NCBI RefSeq assembly: GCF_000826145.2 | Contig: NZ_LN651336.1 | Location: 167,501-231,500, forward strand | DNA: 64,000 nt | Direction: 5' to 3' | From: Sporosarcina koreensis | Lineage (GTDB): Bacteria > Bacillota > Bacilli > Bacillales_A > Planococcaceae | Shown here: in pieces, positions 35,238-44,019 of the stretch | Numbering within the stretch: the first letter of the stretch is position 1 | Layout: the number at the start of each line of letters is the position of its first letter | Notes under the pieces: generated by a model | Database searches by the model: none | Told to the model about the DNA's origin: nothing | Seen by the model: only the letters and a program-made list of their open reading frames with translations | Position numbers and translations under genes: made by a program

Positions 35238-35279
35238 AAAAAGGTCCTGCCCGGAACACTCCGGGCAGGACCTTTTTTG
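35236..35279. terminator. Bidirectional terminator between map and yfmL
   Basis: AAAAAAGGTCCTGCCCGG, short loop, CCGGGCAGGACCTTTTTT, ending one base before the yfmL stop. Confidence 0.92.
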
Positions 35280-36440
35280 TTAGTTTTTCTTTTTCGGCAT
35301 CGTGCGGGCTGAAGTGCCGACCGTCTTGGAATTGCCCTCGATCAGTTTTCCGCCGTGCCACACTTTCTGCACGGGCTTGTAGCCTTTTGAAAGTTTCCGG
35401 TAATCCCGTTCCTCCGCATAGGACAGCAGCGTCAGTACTTCTCCGTCCGCTCCCGCCCTGCCAGTCCGTCCGGAACGATGGACATACTGCTCGATCGTGT
35501 GCGGGACGTTGACATGGATGACATGCGTCAATCCTTCGATATCGAGTCCGCGTGCCGCGAGGTCGGTGGCGATGAGGATACGGATCTCCCCCTTCCGGAA
35601 CTTATCGAGCGTCTCCTGCCGCTCGAACTTCGTCATATCCGAATAGAGCACGCCGACGGGAGCGCCCTCGTATTGGAGTTTCATCTCTTTCATGCGCAGC
35701 TGGTCGACATTATTCAGGAATGCGAGTCCCCGCATGCCTTCCACGTGTGACAATCCCCGCAGGAGATCCGTTTTGTTCCTTACATCCGTCTTCACATACG
35801 AATGGATGACTTCCCCGGAGGCAGGCATCTCTTCGGCCGTCACTTTCAGCCGGATCGGGTCTTTCATGAAACGTGACGCCACGTCCTCAATCTCTTCCGT
35901 GATTGTCGCGGAGACGACAGCGACCTGCCGTCCTTCATGTGACGCCTCGATGATCCCTTTTACCATGACCCGGTTTTCGCGTGACAGCAGCTGGTCGCCC
36001 TCATCCAATATGATATGGCGGACTTCCGTCATCTTGAGCTTTTTGTTCTTGATGAGTTCCGCCAGCCGGCCTGGGGTCCCGACAACGATGGTCGGTTTCT
36101 TCTTCAGCTTCTCGATCTGACGCTGCATGTTGGCGCCGCCGATCAGCTGGGTGACCGTTACCTGTGTACCTGCCACCCATTCACGGATAACATTGACGAT
36201 CTGCATCGATAATTCCTGTGAAGGCGCGATGATCAGTGCCTGCGTCTGCTTTCTGCTGCCGTCTGTCAAATTCAGCAGCGGCAGTACGTACGCAAGCGTC
36301 TTTCCCGACCCTGTCGGTGATTCTGCGACAACATCACGTCCGGCCAGCATCTCCGGAATCATCTGTTCCTGGATGGGCATTGCGTTCTCGAATTTCCATT
36401 TTTCCTGAACCGTACGTTCAAATCCTTCTAAAAAGGACAT
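35280..36440 (-). CDS. yfmL: DEAD-box-family RNA helicase, YfmL-like
   Basis: 386 residues. Motif I is SPTGSGKT, GTPGRL is near 121-126, motif III is SAT, and RecA2 has ATDLAARGLD and HRSGRTGRAG. Motif II reads DEGD (D146-D149) instead of DEAD. B. subtilis YfmL takes part in ribosome assembly and cold fitness. The start is the ATG behind GAGGGG. The C-terminal tail is short and basic (SARTMPKKKN). Confidence 0.9.
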   Translation of the reverse strand: MSFLEGFERTVQEKWKFENAMPIQEQMIPEMLAGRDVVAESPTGSGKTLAYVLPLLNLTDGSRKQTQALIIAPSQELSMQIVNVIREWVAGTQVTVTQLIGGANMQRQIEKLKKKPTIVVGTPGRLAELIKNKKLKMTEVRHIILDEGDQLLSRENRVMVKGIIEASHEGRQVAVVSATITEEIEDVASRFMKDPIRLKVTAEEMPASGEVIHSYVKTDVRNKTDLLRGLSHVEGMRGLAFLNNVDQLRMKEMKLQYEGAPVGVLYSDMTKFERQETLDKFRKGEIRILIATDLAARGLDIEGLTHVIHVNVPHTIEQYVHRSGRTGRAGADGEVLTLLSYAEERDYRKLSKGYKPVQKVWHGGKLIEGNSKTVGTSARTMPKKKN

Positions 36441-36507
36441 AGCCATCCCCTCTTTCACTCTCTTCCTTCCAGTTTACCATAACTGGAGGTCCGCTTGTTA
36501 GTCACTT

Positions 36508-37965
36508 CTAGACAATTGAGGGTGTCTGCCTTGCCTGTGTCAGCTGTTCGAATGCATAGGCATAGCCGATCAGGTCCGGTTCCGAGAATGCTTCCCCTGT
36601 GAACGTCAGCCCGAATGGCTCGCCTTCCGCAGTTACACCAGACGGGACCGTGACGGACGGATAGCCTGCAGCCGCTTCAAAGCTGCAACCGTGATCCTGA
36701 GGGAATACGAGCACGTCCACCCCGTTTTCCTCCATCGCTTTCCCGAGAGCGACATTCTCAGCGAGATGGCGGTTCCGGATGAGTGCTTCAATATATGCAG
36801 GTTCCGTCAATCTGCCACTCCGATTGTTGATGTCCTTCAGCAGCTCCTGGCCATAAGCGAGGGTATCCGCCGGATGTTCTTCGTTGTAACGGATGATGTC
36901 ATCGACTGAGCGGATCGGGTTTACTGCAGGGGTCCTGCCGAGATACGCGTTCAGCGCGGCCTTGCACTCGTGCAGCAGTACGTCATACCATAAGTCATCT
37001 TCCTTCGTCCCTAAGTCGATCGTTCTGATAATCGCACCTGCCTGCTCCAGTACAGCCAGCGCCGACTCGAACAGCCCCATCCGTTCATCGGACACTTCGC
37101 GTGCGAAGATCGATCGGGCGACACCGACCCTGACGCCTGCCAGCGAATCCTTGGACAGGAAGCCAAGCCAATCGTCAGCCGCCCGGAATGGGCAGGTCGC
37201 TGTGACTGGGTCTTCCGGATCCTCTCCGAGCAACGCCTGGAATACGATAGCCGCATCTGAAACTGTTCTCGCCATCGGACCAGGCGTATCCTGCGATACC
37301 GACAGCGGAATGATGCCCCGCCTGCTGATGGCGCCGACGGTCGGTTTCAATCCGACAATCCCGTTCTGTGCAGCCGGATGGATGATCGACCCTGTCGTCT
37401 CCGTCCCCATGCATGCGGCTGCCAGACTTGCTGACGCGGCCACAGCGGAGCCCGAGCTTGAACCGCCGACTTCGAAGGGACCGTAAGGGTTTTTGACTTG
37501 CCCTCCGCGGGAACTGTAGCCGTTCGGCATATCCTCGGACAGGAAATTCGCCCATTCCGTCATATTCGTCTTTCCGAGAAGGACTGCTCCCGCTTCGCGC
37601 AGTTTTGCAGCCAGGAACGAATCGCGCGGCGCATAATAATCCGCAAGCGCCAGGCTGCCCGCGCTTGTATGCATCGCGTCTCCGGTATCCATGTTGTCTT
37701 TCAAAAGGATCGGGATCCCGTGCAGCATGGAACGTCTGCCTGTCTGCTGCCGCTCCCCGTCGAGCATCTGTGCAATCTGCAGTGCGTGCGGGTTCACTTC
37801 GAGAACAGCGTCCGTCTCCTGTCCGACAGTTGCTATCCGGTCCAAATAGAACAGGACCAATTGTTCGGCGGTCAGTCTGCCGTCCTCCATCGCCTGCTGC
37901 AGCGTCAAAATATCGGTATCGATCACCCAGCGGAACTTGTCCCGTATCGATGTACTGCTGTTCAT
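36508..37965 (-). CDS. Amidase signature family enzyme
   Basis: 485 residues. The Ser-cisSer-Lys triad is visible: Lys in PILLKDNMDTG, cis-Ser in GGSSSGSAVA and the nucleophile Ser in GTETTGSIIHPA. Such enzymes hydrolyse amides; the sequence differs from GatA, which lacks the extended N-terminus seen here, and GatCAB context is absent. It resembles the B. subtilis YerM/amidase-type enzymes. Substrate unknown. Ribosome site GGGGAG. The gap to yfmL downstream is 67 bases without a terminator. Confidence 0.87.
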   Translation of the reverse strand: MNSSTSIRDKFRWVIDTDILTLQQAMEDGRLTAEQLVLFYLDRIATVGQETDAVLEVNPHALQIAQMLDGERQQTGRRSMLHGIPILLKDNMDTGDAMHTSAGSLALADYYAPRDSFLAAKLREAGAVLLGKTNMTEWANFLSEDMPNGYSSRGGQVKNPYGPFEVGGSSSGSAVAASASLAAACMGTETTGSIIHPAAQNGIVGLKPTVGAISRRGIIPLSVSQDTPGPMARTVSDAAIVFQALLGEDPEDPVTATCPFRAADDWLGFLSKDSLAGVRVGVARSIFAREVSDERMGLFESALAVLEQAGAIIRTIDLGTKEDDLWYDVLLHECKAALNAYLGRTPAVNPIRSVDDIIRYNEEHPADTLAYGQELLKDINNRSGRLTEPAYIEALIRNRHLAENVALGKAMEENGVDVLVFPQDHGCSFEAAAGYPSVTVPSGVTAEGEPFGLTFTGEAFSEPDLIGYAYAFEQLTQARQTPSIV

Positions 37966-38000
37966 GACATCTCCCCGTTTCCGTGTTTTTCCCTGATAAC

Positions 38001-38032
38001 AAAACCGGCTAAGGGAAAAGTCCTTAACCGGC
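38001..38032 (-). terminator. Terminator of the FbpA-like gene
   Basis: On the minus strand AGCCGGTTAAGG, loop ACTTTTC, CCTTAGCCGGTTTTG. Confidence 0.88.
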
Positions 38033-38040
38033 TGTCAGCA

Positions 38041-38190
38041 TTACACTTGCTTATAATATTCTTTCATGAGTGAGTAGAATGGAAGTTCATACAATTGCTT
38101 TCCGTCGATTTTAAAGATACCGCGATCCACCAGGCGCTGTATGACATCCTCGCGCTTCATATCCATTTTGGTTTCTTCGATTTTCATCAT
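38041..38190 (-). CDS. FbpA-type Fur-regulated basic protein (small)
   Basis: 49 residues, start ATG after AAGGAGG. VIQRLVDRGIFKIDGKQLYELPFYSLMKEY matches the FbpA-type pattern of a short helix, a FKI-GKQLYEL turn and a second helix. In B. subtilis FbpA is a small partner of the FsrA iron-sparing response. No convincing Fur box was seen upstream, so iron control of this copy is unproven. Members of this family are often missed because of their size. Confidence 0.7.
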   Translation of the reverse strand: MMKIEETKMDMKREDVIQRLVDRGIFKIDGKQLYELPFYSLMKEYYKQV

Positions 38191-38316
38191 CTTGCTTGTT
38201 CCTCCTTGTTCTCGGACCCATCTATCTATTCCTTTTCCAAAGGGGTCGTAAACCTTACAGCAGGGCATTTCGACAAAGAAAAATAAAGAAGCCGGAGAGG
38301 CAGAAAACCTTTTGTC

Positions 38317-39015
38317 TCAGCGATTTCTCAAAGGTGCACCACAACGGATGACTGTCGTTTCGGACAGAACACGGAGTGCGTCGATGAATCGGCTGCCGAG
38401 CGCCAGTTCCTCCTTCACGATCGACAGCTCGGTGCATCCGAGAATGATCCGGTCGCACTGCTGTGCTTCCATAGCGGCGGTGATTTCGTTCCAGACCGCT
38501 TCATCTGCAGGCTGTCCCGCTTTCACCTGATCATAGATGACACGCATCACCAGCTGCTGGGTGCTGTCATCGGGCACTACAGGTGTCAGTCCGGCCTGTC
38601 TGCAGGCATCCTGGTAGACGCCGGCCCGGATCGTACCTGTCGTCGCCAGAATCCCGACACGCACCGCCCCTTCCGCCGCCGCCCGATCCGCCGTCTCCCT
38701 CACCATATGGATAAGCGGAATGCCGATGGCCTGCTGGATATCTCTGTAGAATGTATGGGCCGTATTGCAGGGAATTGCAATGACATCAGCGCCGAGCGCC
38801 TCGAGCTTCTTCGCGTCTTCCACGAGCCGGGGCACAGGGTCCTCCTTCGTATCGTCCAGAATGAACGCCGTACGATCGGGAATTGCGGTGTCATTCAGGA
38901 TGATCATGTTGATGTGTTCCTGATCGGTCTTTGCATCGGTCAGCCTGACAACCATATTGCCGTAATACATCGTAGCCAGCGGACCGACACCGCCGATGAT
39001 TCCTAATGTTTTCAT
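38317..39015 (-). CDS. Aspartate/glutamate racemase family protein (RacX/YgeA-like)
   Basis: 232 residues. Two catalytic cysteines are C83 (IPCNTAHT) and C194 (LGCTELS), with the N-terminal IIGGVGPLAT. Members racemise Asp, Glu or other amino acids without cofactor. It is not MurI by motif set. It lies downstream of a FemX gene and a D-aspartate-ligase-like gene, so supplying D-Asp or D-Glu for the peptidoglycan bridge is the natural hypothesis. The ribosome site is weak (GAAAG), and a terminator separates it from femX. Confidence 0.87.
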   Translation of the reverse strand: MKTLGIIGGVGPLATMYYGNMVVRLTDAKTDQEHINMIILNDTAIPDRTAFILDDTKEDPVPRLVEDAKKLEALGADVIAIPCNTAHTFYRDIQQAIGIPLIHMVRETADRAAAEGAVRVGILATTGTIRAGVYQDACRQAGLTPVVPDDSTQQLVMRVIYDQVKAGQPADEAVWNEITAAMEAQQCDRIILGCTELSIVKEELALGSRFIDALRVLSETTVIRCGAPLRNR

Positions 39016-39118
39016 ATGTCATCTAACTTTCTGTACGGATTTTTCATATTTGATGAATGCTCTTCTTATAGGAACGAACGGATATCCGTTAAGTTCCGCC
39101 AGCAGGGGCCGGCAATTG

Positions 39119-39141
39119 AAAAAGAGCTGCCGGAGCAGCCC
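39119..39141 (-). terminator. Terminator after the FemX gene
   Basis: On the minus strand GGGCTGC, loop TCCG, GCAGCTC and five T. An outer AATTGAA/TTCAATT arm overlaps the FemX stop. Confidence 0.75.
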
Positions 39142-39145
39142 CTGT

Positions 39146-40195
39146 TCAATTGCGTTTCAGTTTTTTCTTCAGCTGCTGCACCTTCGGCACGACTTTCACG
39201 AACATGCTGTACAGGAACGGCTTGTAGACGTGATCGATTTCGCCGATATATGTTGTCACACTTTCCTCTTCATTATTGAAGAAACTCTTCTTGAATGAGT
39301 AGAGGCCGTCTTTTTCCGAATCCGTGCTGAAAATACCGCCTAAATCGTATGAAACCGCTCCTTCATCGAGTCCCCACTTCATCATTTCGAAGTTCATAAG
39401 ATGATTCGGGTTCATGTTGCGTTTGACGTTCGTGCTGCCGGCATAAAGATAATACATTTTACCGTTATAATTGATGGTGACAGCGCCGGCCAACTTGTCC
39501 CCTTCGTGCGTCATCAAATAGACGCGGAGACCTTCGAAGTTATCGCGGAGCTTGACGAAGTATTCATACGACCGTGTCGTGATATGGTTCCGCTCCGCCA
39601 TCGTCTTGTAAATGTCGTAGAACGCAGTGAGATAATCATCGGTCCGTGCCCAGGATGTCTCGACCCCTTTTTTCGCAGCACTGCGGATCAGGTTGCGTGT
39701 TTTTTTCCGGAAGCCCGCTATCAGTGTCTCCTCGTCCTTCCCGTCGAGCTGGACGATCATGTTCATGCGCGGCTGGATGAGATCATCCTTTCCAGCTTCC
39801 GAGTTGTGCACGGTGTAGCCGGCATCCCGGTAGATCCGGTCAAGCCGGTCATCGTATGCCGCTTCGGGATCCATCTTCAAAGCGAACGCTTTGTGCTTTT
39901 TCGCCAGCGGCTCAGCTTCTTTGATGAGCGCGGCCACTTTCTTTTCATCGTAAACATCACAGACAGGTCCGCGCGGTGCATAGAGCAGCGAATAACCGCC
40001 CGGTACGCGCTTGATGAGCAGGGACATTGCCGCGACAATCTCACCCTCTTCTTCCAGATATACTTGTTCATTGCCCCAATCGTCTTTAACGTGCGACCAG
40101 TTCAGGTCCTGTGTCAAAGCCCGATGAGGAGAGGACCGGATGAACGCATTGTAGCGTCCGACATCGGCCGCATTGTTTTTATCCAAAATTGGCAC
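39146..40195 (-). CDS. FemA/FemB/FemX-family aminoacyltransferase
   Basis: 349 residues, a duplicated GNAT fold with the coiled middle. Family motifs are PRGPVCD, GFRKKTRNLIRSAAKKGVE, the central YLYAGSTNVKRNMNPNHLMNFEMMKWG and YDLGGIFS. Such enzymes use aminoacyl-tRNA to add Gly, Ala or Ser to the Lys side chain of lipid II. It starts at GTG behind AAGGAGTG, 62 bases after the ATP-grasp ligase stop. The context points to interpeptide-bridge synthesis; which amino acid is added is not visible from sequence. Confidence 0.87.
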   Translation of the reverse strand: MPILDKNNAADVGRYNAFIRSSPHRALTQDLNWSHVKDDWGNEQVYLEEEGEIVAAMSLLIKRVPGGYSLLYAPRGPVCDVYDEKKVAALIKEAEPLAKKHKAFALKMDPEAAYDDRLDRIYRDAGYTVHNSEAGKDDLIQPRMNMIVQLDGKDEETLIAGFRKKTRNLIRSAAKKGVETSWARTDDYLTAFYDIYKTMAERNHITTRSYEYFVKLRDNFEGLRVYLMTHEGDKLAGAVTINYNGKMYYLYAGSTNVKRNMNPNHLMNFEMMKWGLDEGAVSYDLGGIFSTDSEKDGLYSFKKSFFNNEEESVTTYIGEIDHVYKPFLYSMFVKVVPKVQQLKKKLKRN

Positions 40196-40257
40196 TGAAT
40201 TGACACTCCTTAGCTGCAGTACACCTGCCGAGGACAGATGCGGCTGTACAATTGCCG

Positions 40258-41478
40258 TTAGTCTTTGTGTTTAAAATACTGATCGAACCGCTTGTAGTAG
40301 CTGCGGTAATAGTTGCGGAGTTTCAGCGTGCGCATCAGGTTCTTGTCCTGCTCGTAATACAGCGTGGACGCCGTCTTCCCTTCGCGGATAAGCCGTTTCA
40401 CCTGACTTTTGAGCTGATCGTCCATCGTGTACTTGACGAGCAGTTTAAGCGGCACCGCATGCCAGAGAACTTCGTTGCGGCCGTATTCCACGGGGTTGTC
40501 CCGATGATAGACACGGTCTTCCACCAAATACTTTGCCATGTTGTAGCCGTTCGCTGTGACGAAGAAACTGCTGCGTCCCTGACGGATGTTAAGTTCGAAG
40601 ATTTTATATTTGCCGTCCCGGCGGTCGTACTTCAAGTCGATATTCGCATAGCCGGTGAACCCGATCGCTTCAAGGAACGTTTTGTACTGGTCGTACAATG
40701 CCTGGTTCTCCTCGCCGACGATGCCGACGTAGTTGCCGATCAAAACCGGCGTGTAGTCTTCCAAGATCACATGTCCAAGGCACATCATCCGCACTTTGCC
40801 GTTGCGGTCGCAATACGCATTCAGCACGCGCATGACCGTATCATCGCCGGGAATGTAATCCTGGATAATCAGTTTCCCATCGTAAGACGAGCCGTAGATC
40901 TTCTCAATCGCATCGACATACTCCTCTTTTGTATGGAGGACGTACGCCTTTTTTTTCCCTTCGAACTGCGCGATGAAATAACGCATGCTGTCCGAAGGCT
41001 TGACGACAACCGGAAAGTCGAATGGAAGAGGAGCATGGGGATCCATGCCCTTTTCAAACATGACCGTGTCCGGGTAATCCAAGTTGTATTTCTCGGCCAT
41101 GTCGTAGAAGTTTTCTTTGAAGATAATGTCATCCATCATCTGTTCATCCACAAACGGCAATATGTAATAAGGTTCCAGCTCACTGCGGCTGCGGACCGCA
41201 AGCTCGACGTAGTTTTCATTGCTGGCAATCAATAGAAGTTTTTCCGTACGTTCCAGCAGATCATCTTTCAGCTGCAGAAGGCTCTTGACGAACACGGCAG
41301 GCTCGTCGAAGTCTGCAAAGATCCGTTTGTCGACGATCTTACTGTGCATCGTCGACAGCAGTTCGCCTTTCGTCGCCACGATGCTGACAATCCCATACTG
41401 TTCATGGAAAGCGCGTGCCATGCCGTATGCGTTGTCATCAGACCCGAGTATGACGGGCAGAAAATCCGTTTTTTCCAT
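40258..41478 (-). CDS. ATP-grasp ligase resembling D-aspartate ligase (Asl-Fm type)
   Basis: 406 residues. The N-terminal FLPVILGSDDNAYGMARAFHEQYG, the ATP-grasp lid region PVVVKPSDSMRYF, IIQDYIPGDDTVMRVLNAYCD, RMMCLGHVILEDYTP and the metal-binding ELNIRQGRSSFFV closely follow what I recall of the Enterococcus faecium D-aspartate ligase. That enzyme attaches D-Asp to Lys of the UDP-MurNAc-pentapeptide. Here the acceptor could be Lys or a FemX-added residue, with D-Asp or D-Glu as donor. The start is the ATG behind GGAGG; 18 upstream codons lack a ribosome site. First gene of the presumed bridge-forming pair with femX. Confidence 0.8.
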   Translation of the reverse strand: MEKTDFLPVILGSDDNAYGMARAFHEQYGIVSIVATKGELLSTMHSKIVDKRIFADFDEPAVFVKSLLQLKDDLLERTEKLLLIASNENYVELAVRSRSELEPYYILPFVDEQMMDDIIFKENFYDMAEKYNLDYPDTVMFEKGMDPHAPLPFDFPVVVKPSDSMRYFIAQFEGKKKAYVLHTKEEYVDAIEKIYGSSYDGKLIIQDYIPGDDTVMRVLNAYCDRNGKVRMMCLGHVILEDYTPVLIGNYVGIVGEENQALYDQYKTFLEAIGFTGYANIDLKYDRRDGKYKIFELNIRQGRSSFFVTANGYNMAKYLVEDRVYHRDNPVEYGRNEVLWHAVPLKLLVKYTMDDQLKSQVKRLIREGKTASTLYYEQDKNLMRTLKLRNYYRSYYKRFDQYFKHKD

Positions 41479-41604
41479 GAGGCTCCTCCATTCCGGGACA
41501 GCAAAACAGCGCAGGGGCGCGTGTTCAATCACTGTCCGTACCTGTCACAAGTTTAGCCTACCCCCTATTGCAAGTCAAGAAACGGAGGCGGCCTTATACA
41601 GACG

Positions 41605-41636
41605 GAAAAAAGCCGCTCCGGTTCCCCGGAACGGCC
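41605..41636 (-). terminator. Terminator of the YebC-family gene
   Basis: On the minus strand GCCGTTCCGG, loop GGAA, CCGGAGCGGC and six T. Confidence 0.9.
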
Positions 41637-41641
41637 AGTCA

Positions 41642-42364
41642 TTACTCGTTTTCGAGATCGACGTTATGGTAGACCTGCTGCACATCTTCCAGATCTTCGA
41701 TGGCATCGATCATCTTTTCAAACTGCTCGGCAGCTTCCGGATCCAGCTGGACATCATTCTGCGCGATCATCATCAGTTCCGCTACGGTGAACTCAGTGAT
41801 GCCCTCTGCTTTGAACGCTTCCTGCACATCGTGGAATGCGGATGGGTCCGCGTAGACGAGCACTTGTCCGTCCTCTTCCGAAATATCATTGACGTCGACG
41901 TCATGCTCCATCATCAGCTCCAGTACGTCATCCGCTGTTTTGCCTTCGACACCGAATACCGCCGTATGGTCGAACATGTATGCGACCGAGCCGCTGACTC
42001 CCATGTTGCCGCCGTTTTTGCCGAACGCTGCACGCACTTCGGAGGCTGTCCGGTTAACGTTGTTTGTCAGTGCATCGACAATGACCATGGAGCCGTTCGG
42101 TCCGAAGCCTTCATAGCGGAGTTCGTCGTAATTCTCGTCGCCTCCGCCTTTTGCTTTCTCAATTGCCCGCTCGATGATCGTTTTCGGAACGCTGTACGTC
42201 TTCGCACGCTCCAGAACGATCTTCAGCGCCTGGTTCGATTCCGGATCCGGTTCCCCCTGTTTCGCTGCTACATATATTTCACGGCCGAATTTTGCGTAAA
42301 TCCGGCTGGTGTTCGCATCTTTTGACGCCTTCTTTTCTTTGATGTTGTTCCACTTACGGCCCAT
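41642..42364 (-). CDS. yeeI: YebC/PmpR-family protein, YeeI type
   Basis: 240 residues, with the N-terminal signature [20 protein letters not shown] and [17 protein letters not shown]. This is the YeeI branch, distinct from the YrbC branch. YebC proteins were long annotated as transcription regulators; recent work in Bacillus and mitochondria describes them as factors that relieve ribosome stalling at proline runs, and YeeI was named YebC2 there (from memory). The ribosome site is weak, and the ATG directly precedes the conserved start. Confidence 0.92.
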   Translation of the reverse strand: MGRKWNNIKEKKASKDANTSRIYAKFGREIYVAAKQGEPDPESNQALKIVLERAKTYSVPKTIIERAIEKAKGGGDENYDELRYEGFGPNGSMVIVDALTNNVNRTASEVRAAFGKNGGNMGVSGSVAYMFDHTAVFGVEGKTADDVLELMMEHDVDVNDISEEDGQVLVYADPSAFHDVQEAFKAEGITEFTVAELMMIAQNDVQLDPEAAEQFEKMIDAIEDLEDVQQVYHNVDLENE

Positions 42365-42530
42365 TGTGACCACTCGCTTTCTGTTTGCAGAATCAGTTGT
42401 AATTTCCTTACTCCTCAGTATATCATGACTGAATTCAATGGGAAAAGGAAAAACCGCCCGAAGAACCGAGTTGCAGGTTCACCGAAAGTATGGCAAAGTG
42501 GTAGTTGGATAGACTAATTTCATCACTGAC

Positions 42531-42679
42531 AATATGTAGGGGTACCGGACAACCGGTTGAGATGCAGATTCTGCAGACCCTTTGAACCTGATCTGGGTAA
42601 CGCCAGCGGAGGGAACATATTCATTGCATAATGATTATGTGACGCGCACTCCTGCTGTATGGGAGTGCGCGTTTTCTTG
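42531..42679 (+). promoter_or_regulatory. TPP riboswitch with downstream terminator
   Basis: The thi-box aptamer spans about 42531-42617. GGGGTACC opens P1/P2, GGTTGAGATGC is the conserved J3-2/P3 strand, and ACCCTTTGAACCTGATCTGGGTAA with CCAGCGGAGGGAA completes P4/P5 and closes the helix. At 42643-42679 GCGCACTCC and GGAGTGCGC form a terminator followed by TTTTC. Binding of thiamine pyrophosphate should therefore stop transcription before thiY. I did not find a clear promoter in the 150 bases upstream. Confidence 0.95.
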
Positions 42680-42710
42680 TTGCAGTGTGAACCAACAGGA
42701 GGGAAACGGA

Positions 42711-43715
42711 TTGAAACGATTGACAGGCATCCTGCTTCCCGCCATGCTTCTGCTCGGCGCATGCGGAAGCGGAAGCGGCGGTGAAAACGCCGAGGATACA
42801 GGCAGTAGTAAGGACTCCGTGAAAAATGTCCGCTTTGCGCTCGATTGGACGCCGAACACGAACCACACGGGAATCTATGTTGCTCAGGAAAAAGGCTATT
42901 TCAAGGATGAAGGGCTGAACGTGGAAATCATCATGCCGGGCGAGGCGGGAGCTGACCAGCTCGTCGCATCAGGAAAAGCAGAATTCGGAATAGGTGCACA
43001 GGAAGCGCTGACCGAGGCGCGCGCAGCGGATATCCCGATCGTCTCGATCGCCGCGCTTATCCAGCACAACACATCGGGCTTCGCTTCCCTGAAAGAAGAA
43101 GGAATTGAATCCCCGAAAGACTTCGAAGGCAAAAACTATGGCGGCTGGGGCGCACCTGTTGAACAGGCTGTCGTCAAATCACTCATGGAGCAGGATGGCG
43201 GCGACGTCAGCAAAGTGAATTTCATCAACATGGGGTCTTCCGACTTTTTCACGGCAATCCGGCGGGATGTGGATCTGGCCTGGGTGTATTACGGCTGGAC
43301 AGGAGTCGAAGCCGAGATGCGGGGCATGGAACTCAACATGCAGTACTTGAAGGATTATTCCGATAAGCTCGATTATTACACACCGGTCCTGACGACTGGC
43401 GAAAAGCTGATCAACAAGGATCCGGACACCGTCAGGGCATTCACAGCCGCCACAGTGAAAGGTTATGAGTTCGCGATTGAAAATCCCGAGGAAGCTGCGG
43501 AAATTCTGGCGAATGCCGTACCTGACCTGGACCCGGAACTCGTGAAGAAAAGCCAGCAGTGGCTCTCTCCGAAATATCAGGATGACGCCCCGCGTTTCGG
43601 CGAGCAAAAGCTTGAAACCTGGACAAACTATGCGGACTGGATGAAAGAAAACGGGCTGCTTGACGGGGAATTCATTCCCGAAGACGCATTCACAAACGAC
43701 TTTTTACCGAATTGA
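42711..43715 (+). CDS. thiY: Thiamine-precursor (HMP/FAMP) binding lipoprotein, ThiY-like
   Basis: 334 residues, NMT1/THI5-like periplasmic-binding fold. The signal peptide ends in LLGAC (C18 is the lipidated residue). The family motifs FALDWTPNTNHTGIYVAQEKGYF and VASGKAEFGIGAQEAL are present. ThiY proteins bind N-formyl-4-amino-5-aminomethyl-2-methylpyrimidine for salvage. The start is TTG behind AGGAGGG, right after the riboswitch terminator, so the gene is under TPP control. Confidence 0.93.
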   Translation: MKRLTGILLPAMLLLGACGSGSGGENAEDTGSSKDSVKNVRFALDWTPNTNHTGIYVAQEKGYFKDEGLNVEIIMPGEAGADQLVASGKAEFGIGAQEALTEARAADIPIVSIAALIQHNTSGFASLKEEGIESPKDFEGKNYGGWGAPVEQAVVKSLMEQDGGDVSKVNFINMGSSDFFTAIRRDVDLAWVYYGWTGVEAEMRGMELNMQYLKDYSDKLDYYTPVLTTGEKLINKDPDTVRAFTAATVKGYEFAIENPEEAAEILANAVPDLDPELVKKSQQWLSPKYQDDAPRFGEQKLETWTNYADWMKENGLLDGEFIPEDAFTNDFLPN

Positions 43716-43728
43716 GGAGGAACCCGAA

Positions 43729-44019
43729 ATGGCTAACGCACTTGTCAGCATTCAAATCATCCCGAAGACACCGAACGGAGAGGATGTCATCCCGTACGTG
43801 GATGCCGCGATCGAAGTGATCGACAGCTCCGGAGTCCCTTACCGGGTTGCGCCGCTCGAGACGACGATGGAAGGTGAACTCACTGAACTCCTCGGAATCA
43901 TCGAGAAGATGAACACCAGGATGACGGAGCTAGGTGCCGTAAGTGTCATTTCCCAAGTGAAGATCTATATGAACCCTGAAGGCGCGTCCATGGGCAGGCT
44001 GACGGAGAAGTACGATTGA
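43729..44019 (+). CDS. Thiamine-binding protein of the MTH1187/YkoF-like family
   Basis: 96 residues, DUF77-type ferredoxin-like fold: LVSIQIIPKTPNGEDVIPYVDAAI, YRVAPLETTMEG and SQVKIYMNPEG. Members bind thiamine or pyrimidine derivatives in the cytoplasm; YkoF of B. subtilis carries two such domains. Located between the binding-protein and permease genes of a TPP-controlled operon, it probably buffers or channels the imported precursor. Its stop overlaps the permease start (TTGA). Confidence 0.87.
   Translation: MANALVSIQIIPKTPNGEDVIPYVDAAIEVIDSSGVPYRVAPLETTMEGELTELLGIIEKMNTRMTELGAVSVISQVKIYMNPEGASMGRLTEKYD

Noticed and set aside
42582-42710. N-terminal extension of ThiY starting inside the riboswitch
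   Set aside because: The extension would be encoded by the aptamer and its terminator. The TTG after AGGAGGG gives a proper lipoprotein signal peptide.
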